Source: Rhodospirillales bacterium (GTDB lineage: Bacteria; Pseudomonadota; Alphaproteobacteria; Rhodospirillales_A; JACZKS01). From it: a DNA stretch of 15,335 nt. The stretch spans positions 1-15,335 of the forward strand of contig JABGRG010000096.1 in the NCBI GenBank assembly GCA_018648445.1. Reading direction: 5' to 3'. The position numbers were made by a program, and so were the translations under genes. Below, piece by piece: positions 7,252 through 14,053 of the stretch (its first letter is position 1; each line of letters opens with the position of its first letter). Below the pieces are notes generated by a model. It made no database searches. It was not told the DNA's origin and saw nothing but the letters and a program-made list of their open reading frames with translations.

Positions 7252-7267
7252 TAGAGGGCTTCCTCTA
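7252..7267 (-). promoter_or_regulatory. hairpin covering the plsX ribosome-binding site
   Basis: TAGAGG (7262-7267) and CCTCTA (7252-7257), read on the minus strand, form a perfect 6-bp stem with a 4-nt AAGC loop. The 5' arm contains the plsX Shine-Dalgarno (GAGG) and the 3' arm ends directly before the TTG start codon. Ribosomes finishing rpmF, whose stop is 15 nt upstream, could open it. The structure is seen in the sequence; its regulatory effect is inferred. Confidence 0.45.
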
Positions 7268-7282
7268 AAACCGATCCTGATC

Positions 7283-7468
7283 TCAGGCGGTTTCGGCCGC
7301 CTCCGTCACCTCGCGGCCATCGTATTGGCCACAGGCAGCACAGACATGATGCGGACGCTTCAACTCGCCGCAATTGGGGCATTCCTCGTACGCGGCCGAG
7401 GTCAGCGCATCGTGCGACCGACGCATGTTACGGCGCGACTTGGATATTTTCTTCTTCGGAACAGCCAT
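7283..7468 (-). CDS. rpmF: 50S ribosomal protein L32
   Basis: This 61-aa protein begins [20 protein letters not shown], the hallmark of bacterial L32. It keeps a zinc-ribbon of two CxxC pairs, CPNC (residues 30-33) and CAAC (43-46), so it is the zinc-binding (C+) form. The ATG at 7466-7468 is chosen because the conserved N-terminus starts there; a longer frame upstream would add 22 residues unrelated to L32 and run through a terminator hairpin. A weak GAGAGA is the only Shine-Dalgarno. It lies between DUF177/yceD and plsX, the usual order in Proteobacteria. Confidence 0.97.
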   Translation of the reverse strand: MAVPKKKISKSRRNMRRSHDALTSAAYEECPNCGELKRPHHVCAACGQYDGREVTEAAETA

Positions 7469-7485
7469 TTCTACATTCTCTCGAT

Positions 7486-7513
7486 AAAAAAGCGCCCCTT
7501 TCATGGGCGGCGC
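7486..7513 (-). terminator. terminator or attenuator just upstream of rpmF
   Basis: On the minus strand, GCGCCGCCC (7505-7513) and GGGGCGC (7492-7498) form a GC-rich stem with a one-base bulge and an ATGAAA-type loop. A run of six T follows (7486-7491). This is a classic intrinsic terminator shape, only 18 nt before the rpmF ATG. It would end readthrough from the chaperone-DUF177 genes; transcripts starting at the promoter at 7514-7544 would lack most of the left arm. Confidence 0.55.
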
Positions 7514-7544
7514 ATTATCTAAACCGAAAAACACTCCGGGGCAA
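7514..7544 (-). promoter_or_regulatory. candidate promoter of rpmF-plsX-fabH
   Basis: On the minus strand, TTGCCC (7539-7544) is followed after 17 nt by TAGATA (7516-7521); GATAAT, shifted by two bases, is an alternative -10. It sits just after the DUF177 stop codon. The predicted start, about 7507, lies inside the left arm of the hairpin at 7492-7513. Confidence 0.5.
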
Positions 7545-7558
7545 GCCGATTGCGCCCT

Positions 7559-8098
7559 TTATTTCGGTTTCTTTACAAGCTCTTCAAGGGCGGCAAAGGG
7601 ACTTCTTGCGTTGTCGGCCTCCGCGGGGGCGCTGGAATAGCCCTCAAACTCGGCCCCATCGGCCCGCGGAAACGGATTTATCTCAAGGGCCAGCTGTTCG
7701 GCGACGGCTTCGCCGACATCAATTGTACCGTCCTCGATAACGTCCGGAGGATCGTCTTCATCGAAGGGGACATCCTCGTCCTCGCCTTCTTCCTCGACCA
7801 CTTCCGGAGGCCCGTAACGGCGGTCAATTTCAAGCTCAAAAACGGTTTTGAGGGGCTCCAGCGTAACCACACACGATTGCGTCACCTCAACGTTCAACAA
7901 GCCATGCAGGCGAATGATCGCACCCAATTCGCGAGTCAAACGCAGACTGCCCGCCAATCTATCGACCGAAACGACCTTCAATCGCGCACTCAACGCCATG
8001 CGTTCAGAGGCATCGGCCTCGACATCCATTTTTGCTTCTGTCTTGAGCTCGTCGACGCTGAACGGCCTCAAAAAAGTAGATCGGGAATCATTCGACAT
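7559..8098 (-). CDS. DUF177 (YceD) family protein
   Basis: This 179-aa cytoplasmic protein belongs to the YceD/DUF177 family normally encoded just before rpmF. Typical features are FLRPFSVDEL near the N-terminus, a central TQSCVVTLEPL segment with a single conserved Cys (Cys76), a strongly acidic stretch (about 99-128, rich in Asp/Glu) and QLALEINPFPR (135-145). The bacterial family has been linked to 23S rRNA/large-subunit biogenesis, and the plant homologue to 23S rRNA accumulation. That function is family knowledge and not visible in the sequence. The ATG shares a base with the upstream chaperone stop (TGATG, 8096-8100), so the two are co-translated. Confidence 0.9.
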   Translation of the reverse strand: MSNDSRSTFLRPFSVDELKTEAKMDVEADASERMALSARLKVVSVDRLAGSLRLTRELGAIIRLHGLLNVEVTQSCVVTLEPLKTVFELEIDRRYGPPEVVEEEGEDEDVPFDEDDPPDVIEDGTIDVGEAVAEQLALEINPFPRADGAEFEGYSSAPAEADNARSPFAALEELVKKPK

Positions 8099-8655
8099 CA
8101 GGTGCTTTCCATCTCAAACCACTCGGGAAAAGGCGCGAAGTTGACCCTTCCAGACAAAAACGTATCAATTTCCATCGCGTCCAGAGCCGCAGCCTGCTCT
8201 TGAACATAGCGCGCCATCACGGCAAGGACGGCCGGGTCAATTTCGGCATTGCGAAAAAGATTCCGCCGCAGTGCGGCATTCAACGAATCGGTTCCGTCCG
8301 CAATCGCTTCGTCATAAGCGGCGACACGGCCGTAAAAGGCCTTGGCCATCTTTTTCACCCGAGGCCCGACCGACAGGTCGCCGACCCCCATTTCGCGCAG
8401 GTTTTCGTCCATGTCAACGAACATCAGATCGAAAAGCGCCTGCGCCAGCGGGGCTGTCGTTCCATGATCGCGCTTCAGCCGGCGAAAAACGAGGAATGCA
8501 TGAAGCACAATCATATCAAAGCGCCCGTCAACAGTGTCAGGCACCCCCGCCTTCTCATAAAAGGCCACTTCACGCGCGCGTTCGACAACGGCCACGTAGA
8601 GCCCTCGGGCAGCCTCCTTTTCGCGCGATTCGCCAAATAAACCGAACAGCTTCAA
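8098..8655 (-). CDS. ubiquinol-cytochrome c chaperone (CBP3/UQCC1 family)
   Basis: This protein resembles Cbp3/UQCC1, which helps assemble cytochrome b into the bc1 complex. Motifs include SREKEAARGLYVAVVERAR at the N-terminus, VPDTVDGRFDMIVLHAFLVFRRLK in the middle and VDMDENLREMGVGDLSVGPRVKKMAKAFYGR. I prefer the TTG at 8653-8655 because GGGAGG lies 5 nt upstream and the resulting N-terminus (KLFGLFGESR...) matches the family's usual beginning, giving 185 aa. An ATG at 8722-8724 would add 23 residues but has no Shine-Dalgarno and would leave only 23 nt to the divergent bamE start. The stop overlaps the DUF177 ATG. The bc1 complex genes themselves are not in the window. Confidence 0.87.
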   Translation of the reverse strand: MKLFGLFGESREKEAARGLYVAVVERAREVAFYEKAGVPDTVDGRFDMIVLHAFLVFRRLKRDHGTTAPLAQALFDLMFVDMDENLREMGVGDLSVGPRVKKMAKAFYGRVAAYDEAIADGTDSLNAALRRNLFRNAEIDPAVLAVMARYVQEQAAALDAMEIDTFLSGRVNFAPFPEWFEMEST

Positions 8656-8706
8656 GTGCGCCTCCCGCGCGCCGGATAAGCCCTCTAGGATCGCGAACCG
8701 ATCTGC

Positions 8707-8714
8707 ATTATGAT
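8707..8714. promoter_or_regulatory. possible bidirectional -10 between the bc1 chaperone gene and bamE
   Basis: ATTATGAT contains TATGAT on the plus strand (8709-8714) and CATAAT on the minus strand (8707-8712), each 5 of 6 to the sigma-70 -10 consensus. The starts would lie near 8721 (bamE, leader about 27 nt) and near 8700 (chaperone gene, leader about 45 nt to the TTG). No good -35 is evident on either side. Confidence 0.3.
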
Positions 8715-8747
8715 CCCGGTCCATCAATAAATACGGTCGTTGAAACC

Positions 8748-9200
8748 ATGCCGAATTCGAGAACTATGCGGGTTGCCTTTTTTGGACTGAGCCTGGGCGC
8801 AGCGCTCGTCATTTCGGCTTGCACCCCTAGAATAGCAACCCACGGCAACCTGCCGGATCCCGACAAACTTGCCGACATCGTACCCGGCGAGATCGCCAAG
8901 GACGAGGTCGCCGAAACCCTTGGCTCGCCCTCCAGCATCGCCATGTTCAACGAAGAAACGTGGTATTACATCAGCGAACGCAAGGAAACTACCGCTTTTT
9001 TCGCGCCGGAACTTGCCGATCGCAAGGTGCTGGTCGTGCGCTTCGATGCGGAAGGATATGTCTCGTCGGTCGAAACTCTCGGTGTTGAGGACGGTCGGAT
9101 TGTCGAGCCGGTCGAACGCGAAACGCCGACCGCCGGAAACGAAATGACCATTATTCAGCAGCTTATCGGCAACCTGGGCCGCTTCGGCAAAAGTCAGTAA
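8748..9200 (+). CDS. bamE: outer-membrane assembly lipoprotein BamE (SmpA/OmlA family)
   Basis: BamE is a lipoprotein of the BAM complex that folds beta-barrel proteins into the outer membrane. The 150-aa precursor has a type II signal peptide: FFGLSLGAALVISAC with the lipidated Cys25. The SmpA/OmlA fold follows, with PGEIAKDEVAETLGSPSS (about 46-63), ETWYYIS, an alternating strand around KVLVVRFDAEGYV, and a C-terminal tail. The ATG at 8748 is six codons before a second ATG (8766), which would also keep a full signal peptide. It is the only conserved gene on the plus strand here, diverging from the bc1 chaperone gene and converging on hppA, an order familiar from Rhodospirillales. Confidence 0.93.
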   Translation: MPNSRTMRVAFFGLSLGAALVISACTPRIATHGNLPDPDKLADIVPGEIAKDEVAETLGSPSSIAMFNEETWYYISERKETTAFFAPELADRKVLVVRFDAEGYVSSVETLGVEDGRIVEPVERETPTAGNEMTIIQQLIGNLGRFGKSQ

Positions 9201-9220
9201 TTTCCAAGTACCCCAATCAA

Positions 9221-9255
9221 AGAAAAAGCCCCGGAAGCCTCAGGCCTCCGGGGCT
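9221..9255 (-). terminator. intrinsic terminator of hppA
   Basis: A 13-bp stem (9227-9239 with 9243-9255) encloses a 3-nt loop. On the minus strand one pair is a G-U wobble and a T-rich tract (TTTTTCTTT) follows, so it suits hppA. On the plus strand the same site has an A-C mismatch and no T run, so it would end bamE transcription less well. Confidence 0.8.
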
Positions 9256-9290
9256 GATTTCATCAGGCCGAAAAGTCCGGCCCTTCCCGC

Positions 9291-11384
9291 CTAGGCCAGA
9301 ATGGCCAGCAGCAGGATGGCAAAGATGTTGATGATCTTGATCATCGGGTTGACGGCGGGACCCGCGGTGTCCTTGTAGGGATCACCAACGGTATCACCGG
9401 TCACCGCAGCGTGGTGGGCGTCGGAGCCCTTGCCGCCGAGGTTACCGTCTTCGATGTACTTCTTGGCGTTATCCCAGGCGCCACCACCCGAAGTCATCGA
9501 GATGGCGACAAAGATGCCGGTCACGATCGTGCCCATCAGCATCGCGCCCAGAGCCGAGAACGCAGCAGCCTGACCGGCAACCACGGTGACGACCCCGTAG
9601 AGCACCACCGGAGAAAGAATCGGCAGCAGCGACGGGACGATCATTTCCTTGATCGCGGTCTTGGTCAGCATGTCGACACAGGCGGCGTAGTCGGGTTTGC
9701 CGGTGCCTTCCATGATGCCCGGGATTTCCTTGAACTGACGCCTGATTTCGATGACCAATTGGCCGCCCGCGCGTCCGACGGCCATCATGCCCATGGAGCC
9801 GAACAGGAACGGCAACAGGCCACCGATGAACAGGCCGACCACCACGAACGGATCCTGAAGCGAGAAGGTCACATCCAGGTCCGGGAAATAGTACTTGAGG
9901 TCCTGGGTGTAGGCGGCGAACAGAACCAGGGCGGCCAGACCGGCGGAACCAATGGCATAGCCCTTGGTCACGGCCTTGGTGGTGTTACCCACGGCGTCCA
10001 GCGCGTCCGTCGTCTTGCGCACTTCTTCCGGCAGTTCCGCCATTTCGGCAACGCCACCGGCGTTGTCGGTGACGGGGCCATAGGCGTCAAGGGCCACGAC
10101 AATACCGGCCAGGGCCAGCATGGTGGTCGCCGAAATGGCCAGACCATAGAGACCGGCGGTCATGTAGGCGGCCAGAATGCCCCCGCAAATGACAATCACG
10201 GGCAGCGCGGTCGATTCCATCGAAACCGCGAGACCCTGGATCACATTGGTCCCGTGCCCGGTGGTTGATGCCTGGGCGATGCTCTTGACCGGACGGTATT
10301 CCGTGCTGGTGTAGTACTCGGTAATCCAGACGATCAGGCCGGTGATGGCAAGGCCGTAGACGGCGCAAAGATAAAGCGCACCGCCGGTAATGGCGCCATT
10401 GCTCGACTCGATAGCAACGTCGAAACCAAGCAGCCATGCCGTCACACCGGCGATCAGAACCGCCGAAATCACGGCGCTGGCGATCAGGCCCTTATAAAGC
10501 GCACCCATGATGTTCTGGCTGGCGCCAAGCTTCACGAAGAAGGTGGCGATAACCGAACCAACGATGCACACGCCGCCGATAACCAGCGGGTACAGCATCA
10601 TGTTTTCCTGCGCGGCGCCGGTGAAGAAGATGGCGCCCAGCAGCATGGTGGCGACGATGGTAACGGCATAGGTCTCGAACAAGTCGGCAGCCATACCGGC
10701 GCAGTCACCCACATTGTCGCCAACGTTGTCGGCGATGACGCCGGGGTTGCGCGGATCATCTTCGGGGATGCCGGCTTCAAGCTTGCCGACGAGGTCGGCG
10801 CCGACGTCGGCGCCCTTGGTGAAGATGCCGCCACCGAGACGCGCGAAGATCGAAATCAACGACGCGCCGAAGCCGAGGGCCACAAGGGCCTCAAGGATAT
10901 GGCGCATTTCCTGGGCCGAGGACGGATCATATGTCTGGCGGAGGAAAATGTAGTAACCGGCAACGCCGAGAAGGGCGAGGCCAACCACCAACATGCCGGT
11001 GATGGCGCCCGATTTGAACGCGATCTGAAGGGCTGTGTCCAGACCGCTGGAACGCGCGGCTTCGGCCGTACGCACGTTGGCGCGGACCGAAACGTTCATG
11101 CCGATATAACCGGCCAGGCCCGAGCAGATGGCGCCGATGAAGTAGCCGATGGCCACCGTGACGCCCAATTTCAGACCAAGGAGAACACCGATGACGGCGC
11201 CGACGACGGCGACGGTCCGGTATTGGCGATTGAGGAAGGCCCGCGCGCCTTCCTGCACGGCGCCGGAGATCTCCTGCATCCGTTCGTTACCAGCCGGAGC
11301 GGCCAGTACCGATCGGATCGCGTAGGCGCCGTAGGCAAGCGCCAGCGCACCACAGGCGATCGTAAGTATGTACGCAGTTGACAT
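9291..11384 (-). CDS. hppA: K+-insensitive proton-translocating membrane pyrophosphatase
   Basis: This 697-aa, about 16-TM protein couples PPi hydrolysis to H+ export across the inner membrane. The PPi/Mg site is complete: [14 protein letters not shown] (190-203), [32 protein letters not shown] (208-239), then [17 protein letters not shown] (432-448) and a C-terminal second aspartate loop ([26 protein letters not shown]). The K+-dependence signature reads [10 protein letters not shown] (466-475). Lys470 replaces the Ala of K+-dependent enzymes, which places it in the K+-independent, H+-pumping subfamily. AGGAA lies about 9 nt before the ATG. It has its own leader of up to 180 nt with palindromes and a strong terminator, so is probably monocistronic. 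It would conserve energy from biosynthetic PPi. Confidence 0.96.
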   Translation of the reverse strand: MSTAYILTIACGALALAYGAYAIRSVLAAPAGNERMQEISGAVQEGARAFLNRQYRTVAVVGAVIGVLLGLKLGVTVAIGYFIGAICSGLAGYIGMNVSVRANVRTAEAARSSGLDTALQIAFKSGAITGMLVVGLALLGVAGYYIFLRQTYDPSSAQEMRHILEALVALGFGASLISIFARLGGGIFTKGADVGADLVGKLEAGIPEDDPRNPGVIADNVGDNVGDCAGMAADLFETYAVTIVATMLLGAIFFTGAAQENMMLYPLVIGGVCIVGSVIATFFVKLGASQNIMGALYKGLIASAVISAVLIAGVTAWLLGFDVAIESSNGAITGGALYLCAVYGLAITGLIVWITEYYTSTEYRPVKSIAQASTTGHGTNVIQGLAVSMESTALPVIVICGGILAAYMTAGLYGLAISATTMLALAGIVVALDAYGPVTDNAGGVAEMAELPEEVRKTTDALDAVGNTTKAVTKGYAIGSAGLAALVLFAAYTQDLKYYFPDLDVTFSLQDPFVVVGLFIGGLLPFLFGSMGMMAVGRAGGQLVIEIRRQFKEIPGIMEGTGKPDYAACVDMLTKTAIKEMIVPSLLPILSPVVLYGVVTVVAGQAAAFSALGAMLMGTIVTGIFVAISMTSGGGAWDNAKKYIEDGNLGGKGSDAHHAAVTGDTVGDPYKDTAGPAVNPMIKIINIFAILLLAILA

Positions 11385-11406
11385 TATCCGTTTCCTTTTA
11401 TTGCTT

Positions 11407-11432
11407 GGAACGTTCCGCCCGGGTTTCCCGGG
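11407..11432 (-). promoter_or_regulatory. palindromes in the hppA leader
   Basis: CCCGGG-TTT-CCCGGG (11418-11432) can form a 6-bp GC hairpin, and next to it GGAACGTTCC (11407-11416) is a perfect 10-bp palindrome. Both lie 22-48 nt before the hppA ATG. They could be a protein-binding operator or RNA structure close to the ribosome-binding site. No consensus I know fits. Confidence 0.35.
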
Positions 11433-11564
11433 GGAGAGTCAGGATGCGTTTTGATGATTTTTCACATCCCGAAAAAACCGCCGGGAAAATGCCAGACTCC
11501 GCAGCATTTTGCAACAACAGGTTTCGTCGCGTATCAACGGCAAATTCTCGGGATTATTTTGGTG

Positions 11565-12035
11565 TCAGCGTTTGCCTGTTTCGGTGACCGATTGAACCAG
11601 AACATTCTCGACACGACCCTTGCCCGCCGTCTTTGTCGCCACCGCCTGCAGTCGCTGTTTGATAGCAATCACATCAACGTTGCCGGTCTTGCGCAAAAGA
11701 CGTGGAATATAGACGTAGAGGTCACTAAGGAAGGCGTCGCTGATACGGGGCATAAGGCGGTGCAACGCCTCTTCGTTTTCCGCCCCAAGCGTTTCCAGCT
11801 TGATTTGGATTTGAATGGTTCCGACCGGCGCATCTCCGGCGAATACCGGTACGACCAATGCATCCATGTCGATAAATCGCGGCGGCTCGGGCGGCTTTTC
11901 GGAATCGGCGGCGGCGGTATCCGCGTTTCCATCTCCCGGGGCAAACGGGCCCCACTCGAACTGCTTCATGACGCCAATGGCGCCACCGGCAACCATCAAA
12001 AGAACGGCGACGGCAATGGCAATCGTGCGAATCAT
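11565..12035 (-). CDS. FliL-like single-pass membrane protein
   Basis: This 156-aa protein has an N-terminal TM helix (about residues 3-22), a Pro/acid-rich linker (30-52), and a periplasmic domain opening PPRFIDMDALVVPVF. The domain continues through VGTIQIQIKLETL, PRISDAFLSDLYVYIPRL and a final strand VENVLVQSV. The arrangement of TM, linker, a strand pair, an LxDAFLxxLYxY-type helix and a last strand resembles FliL, the stator-associated flagellar protein, but no flagellar genes are nearby. The ATG at 12033-12035 is preferred over the in-frame GTG at 12044 because GGAGGT sits 7-8 nt upstream of it and too close to the GTG. It follows thiL by 67 nt, probably as the last gene of that transcript. 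FliL relationship is by eye only. Confidence 0.75.
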   Translation of the reverse strand: MIRTIAIAVAVLLMVAGGAIGVMKQFEWGPFAPGDGNADTAAADSEKPPEPPRFIDMDALVVPVFAGDAPVGTIQIQIKLETLGAENEEALHRLMPRISDAFLSDLYVYIPRLLRKTGNVDVIAIKQRLQAVATKTAGKGRVENVLVQSVTETGKR

Positions 12036-12102
12036 ATGACACACCTCCAGCGTTCTATTATTCGGGCATTGGCGCGCCTTGAAAAGCCCCGAATTCGCCT
12101 AA

Positions 12103-13074
12103 TTAGAAATGCGTGAACCCTGCGTCGCCTATCTCAAGGGGGCGACCCTTTTTATCAATGATACTTACCGTTCTTTCCGAACCGGCGCAGATACGACCGA
12201 TCTCGGAAATCTCAACCCCTGCAATCGCTCCGGCACGCCGCACATCTTCGCGGGCGCTGGCGGGGGCGCAAAAAAGCAATTCGTAGTCGTCTCCGCCGCT
12301 CAGGAGCTGCTCAATAGCGCCATTTTTCCTGGCGGCTGCCGAGAGGGGAACCCGGCTTGCCTCGACAACCGCCTCCACCTCCGAAACTTCGCAGATATGC
12401 CCAAGATCGGCGACCAGACCATCGGAAATGTCTATGGCCGCAGTTGCGATGCCGATCAGGCCGGGGCCCAAGACGCTTCGCGGAGTGGGCCGACGATATC
12501 GCCCCACCAAGACATTTCGGTCGGCCTCGTCCAGACCCTTCAGGTCGCCGGTCAAAGCCGCCAATCCAAGAGTAGCATCGCCAATAGTTCCCGAAACGAA
12601 AACCAAATCACCCGGGTTTGCGCCGGAACGCCGCAGAGCCCGACCCTTGGGAACGGAACCGAAAGCGCATATGGAAAGCGTCAGAGGACCGGGCGTCGCC
12701 ACCGTATCGCCGCCGATCAAACCGATGCCGAATTCGACTTGATCGCGCCCGAGACCTTCGGCAAAGGCACGCAGCCATTCATCATCGATCACGTCTGAAA
12801 GCGCGGCGGCCAAGGTGTAGGCCAGCGGCTGCGCCCCCATTGAAGCCAAGTCCGAAAGGTTTACGCGCAGCGCCTTCGCCGCGATGTCGGCTGGCGGATC
12901 ATCGGCCAGGAAATGTACGCCGGAAACAAGGGCGTCGCTGGTAACGACCAGCTCGCGCCCTTCCGGAACGTCCAGAACCGCCGCGTCGTCGGTCAGATTG
13001 AGAGCGCCCGGAAAGGACTGCGCGAGGGGCGCAAAGTGCCTACGGATGACTTCGAATTCACCCGGACGGGTCAT
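12103..13074 (-). CDS. thiL: thiamine-monophosphate kinase
   Basis: ThiL phosphorylates thiamine monophosphate to the active cofactor thiamine diphosphate using ATP. This 323-aa protein shows the family's metal/ATP motifs: LTDDAAVL (27-34), TSDALVSGVHF (45-55), AAKALRVNLSDLASMGAQP (65-83), GLIGGDTV and AIDISDGLVADLGHI, followed by SGGDDYELLF. The ATG at 13074 gives MTRPGEFEVIRRHFAPL, a normal ThiL beginning; an in-frame ATG 24 codons upstream would give an unrelated leader lying entirely inside nusB. It overlaps the nusB 3' end by 17 nt. The nusB-thiL pairing after rib genes is conserved in many Proteobacteria. Confidence 0.95.
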   Translation of the reverse strand: MTRPGEFEVIRRHFAPLAQSFPGALNLTDDAAVLDVPEGRELVVTSDALVSGVHFLADDPPADIAAKALRVNLSDLASMGAQPLAYTLAAALSDVIDDEWLRAFAEGLGRDQVEFGIGLIGGDTVATPGPLTLSICAFGSVPKGRALRRSGANPGDLVFVSGTIGDATLGLAALTGDLKGLDEADRNVLVGRYRRPTPRSVLGPGLIGIATAAIDISDGLVADLGHICEVSEVEAVVEASRVPLSAAARKNGAIEQLLSGGDDYELLFCAPASAREDVRRAGAIAGVEISEIGRICAGSERTVSIIDKKGRPLEIGDAGFTHF

Positions 13075-13597
13075 CGCCTTTATCCTCGGCTTCCTCGCCG
13101 ATTTCATCCGGCCGGAGCACCCTGCCGATGCGATCCAGAACCGCATTCACCAAACCGGTCTCTTTTCCTTCGAAAAAGGCGTGCGCAATATCGACGTATT
13201 CGGAAATAACCACCCGCGCCGGTACGTCCGAGCGGGCGAACAGTTCAAACACCCCGACCTTCAGGATCGCGCGCAACACCGCCTCAAGACGCTCCAAGGG
13301 CCATTCGGGCGAAAGCGCGGGCGATATCATCCCTTCGATATCGGCATTGCGCTCGGCGACGCCACGCACGAGTTCGCCCAGGAAGACCGTATGGGGGTCC
13401 ATCTTCGACACGGATTCAAGGGCGGTGCGGTCCGCCGCAAGCAGGTTCCACCGGCGATCACTGAAATCGCGCAACACGGCATCGGCACCACGATCGGCCA
13501 GTTCCATTTCGTAGATCGCCTGCACGGCCGCCAGGCGGGCCGCGCTGCGTGGTCTTATTTCGGTGCGCCTGCCACCCTCGTTCTTGTTCTCACTCAT
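13058..13597 (-). CDS. nusB: transcription antitermination factor NusB
   Basis: NusB, with NusE (S10), binds boxA RNA in rRNA operons for antitermination. This 179-aa version has a short charged extension (1-14), then the all-helical core: RSAARLAAVQAIYEME (17-32), VFLGELVRGVAER (71-83), LERLEAVLRAILKVGVFEL (101-119), and VVISEYVDIAHAFFEGKETGLVNAVLDRI (129-157). An acidic tail follows. The ATG overlaps the ribH stop by 4 nt (ATGA, 13594-13597). Confidence 0.95.
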   Translation of the reverse strand: MSENKNEGGRRTEIRPRSAARLAAVQAIYEMELADRGADAVLRDFSDRRWNLLAADRTALESVSKMDPHTVFLGELVRGVAERNADIEGMISPALSPEWPLERLEAVLRAILKVGVFELFARSDVPARVVISEYVDIAHAFFEGKETGLVNAVLDRIGRVLRPDEIGEEAEDKGDDPSG

Positions 13598-14046
13598 TGC
13601 GTCACCAGCCGAAAATCACGCTGCAGCTCCATCATCCGAAGGCAGGCATTGGCCGCGTCGGCACCCTTGTTTTTCCGGTCCACTGCGGCACGCGCCCAGG
13701 CTTGCCCCCGATCTTCGCACGTCAAAATGCCAAATCCCATGGCCACGCAATGATCAAGCGATATGTCCATCAAGGCCCGCGACGCCTCGCGGCAAATATG
13801 ATCGTAATGATCGGTTTCGCCGCGAATGACGCAGCCCAGAGCGATAAAACCGGCGTAATCTTCGGATGCGGACTGAATGGCAAAGCGGATTGCGGCGGGA
13901 ACCTCGAAGGTTCCTGGAACCTCGACGCGCTCGTACCCGACGCCGGCCTTCTCCAGAACGGCGATCACGCCCTTGGCCAGTTCATCGGAGATGTCTTCAT
14001 AAAACCGGGCCTCGACAATCAAGACACGGGGTTTTTCGGCGGTCAT
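13594..14046 (-). CDS. ribH: 6,7-dimethyl-8-ribityllumazine synthase
   Basis: RibH condenses 5-amino-6-ribitylaminouracil with dihydroxybutanone phosphate to make lumazine, the substrate of riboflavin synthase. This 150-aa protein has VEARFYEDIS (11-20), VPGTFEVPAAI (43-53), GCVIRGETDHYDHICRE (71-87) with the active-site His80, and FGILTCEDRGQA (about 104-115). A typical ending (NKGADAANACLRM) follows. It is 7 nt downstream of ribB and 4 nt overlaps nusB. Its length and compact motifs fit the icosahedral or pentameric family; which assembly state it has cannot be read here. Confidence 0.96.
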   Translation of the reverse strand: MTAEKPRVLIVEARFYEDISDELAKGVIAVLEKAGVGYERVEVPGTFEVPAAIRFAIQSASEDYAGFIALGCVIRGETDHYDHICREASRALMDISLDHCVAMGFGILTCEDRGQAWARAAVDRKNKGADAANACLRMMELQRDFRLVTQ

Positions 14047-14053
14047 AATTTTC

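Noticed and set aside
6232..7254. Plus-strand ORF (340 aa) lying exactly opposite plsX
   Set aside because: The minus strand encodes clear PlsX motifs over the whole span; the plus-strand frame is open because of codon bias and shows no protein family features.
7469..7534. 22-codon N-terminal extension of L32
   Set aside because: The conserved L32 start MAVPKKK lies at 7468; the extension would be translated from the promoter/terminator segment and has no family support.
8271..8747. Long upstream extension of the bamE frame on the plus strand
   Set aside because: It runs antisense through the bc1 chaperone gene, and the lipoprotein signal peptide places the true start at 8748 (or 8766).
9266..9282. 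Second hairpin (GGCCG/CGGCC) between the hppA stop and its terminator
   Set aside because: Only 5 bp with no T tract; probably incidental beside the strong terminator at 9221-9255.
12036..12044. GTG start for the FliL-like gene three codons upstream
   Set aside because: The GGAGGT Shine-Dalgarno overlaps or abuts the GTG; it is correctly spaced for the ATG at 12035.
13075..13146. 24-codon N-terminal extension of ThiL starting at an upstream ATG
   Set aside because: It lies wholly inside nusB, gives a Cys/Arg-rich sequence unlike ThiL, and the ATG at 13074 begins the usual ThiL N-terminus.
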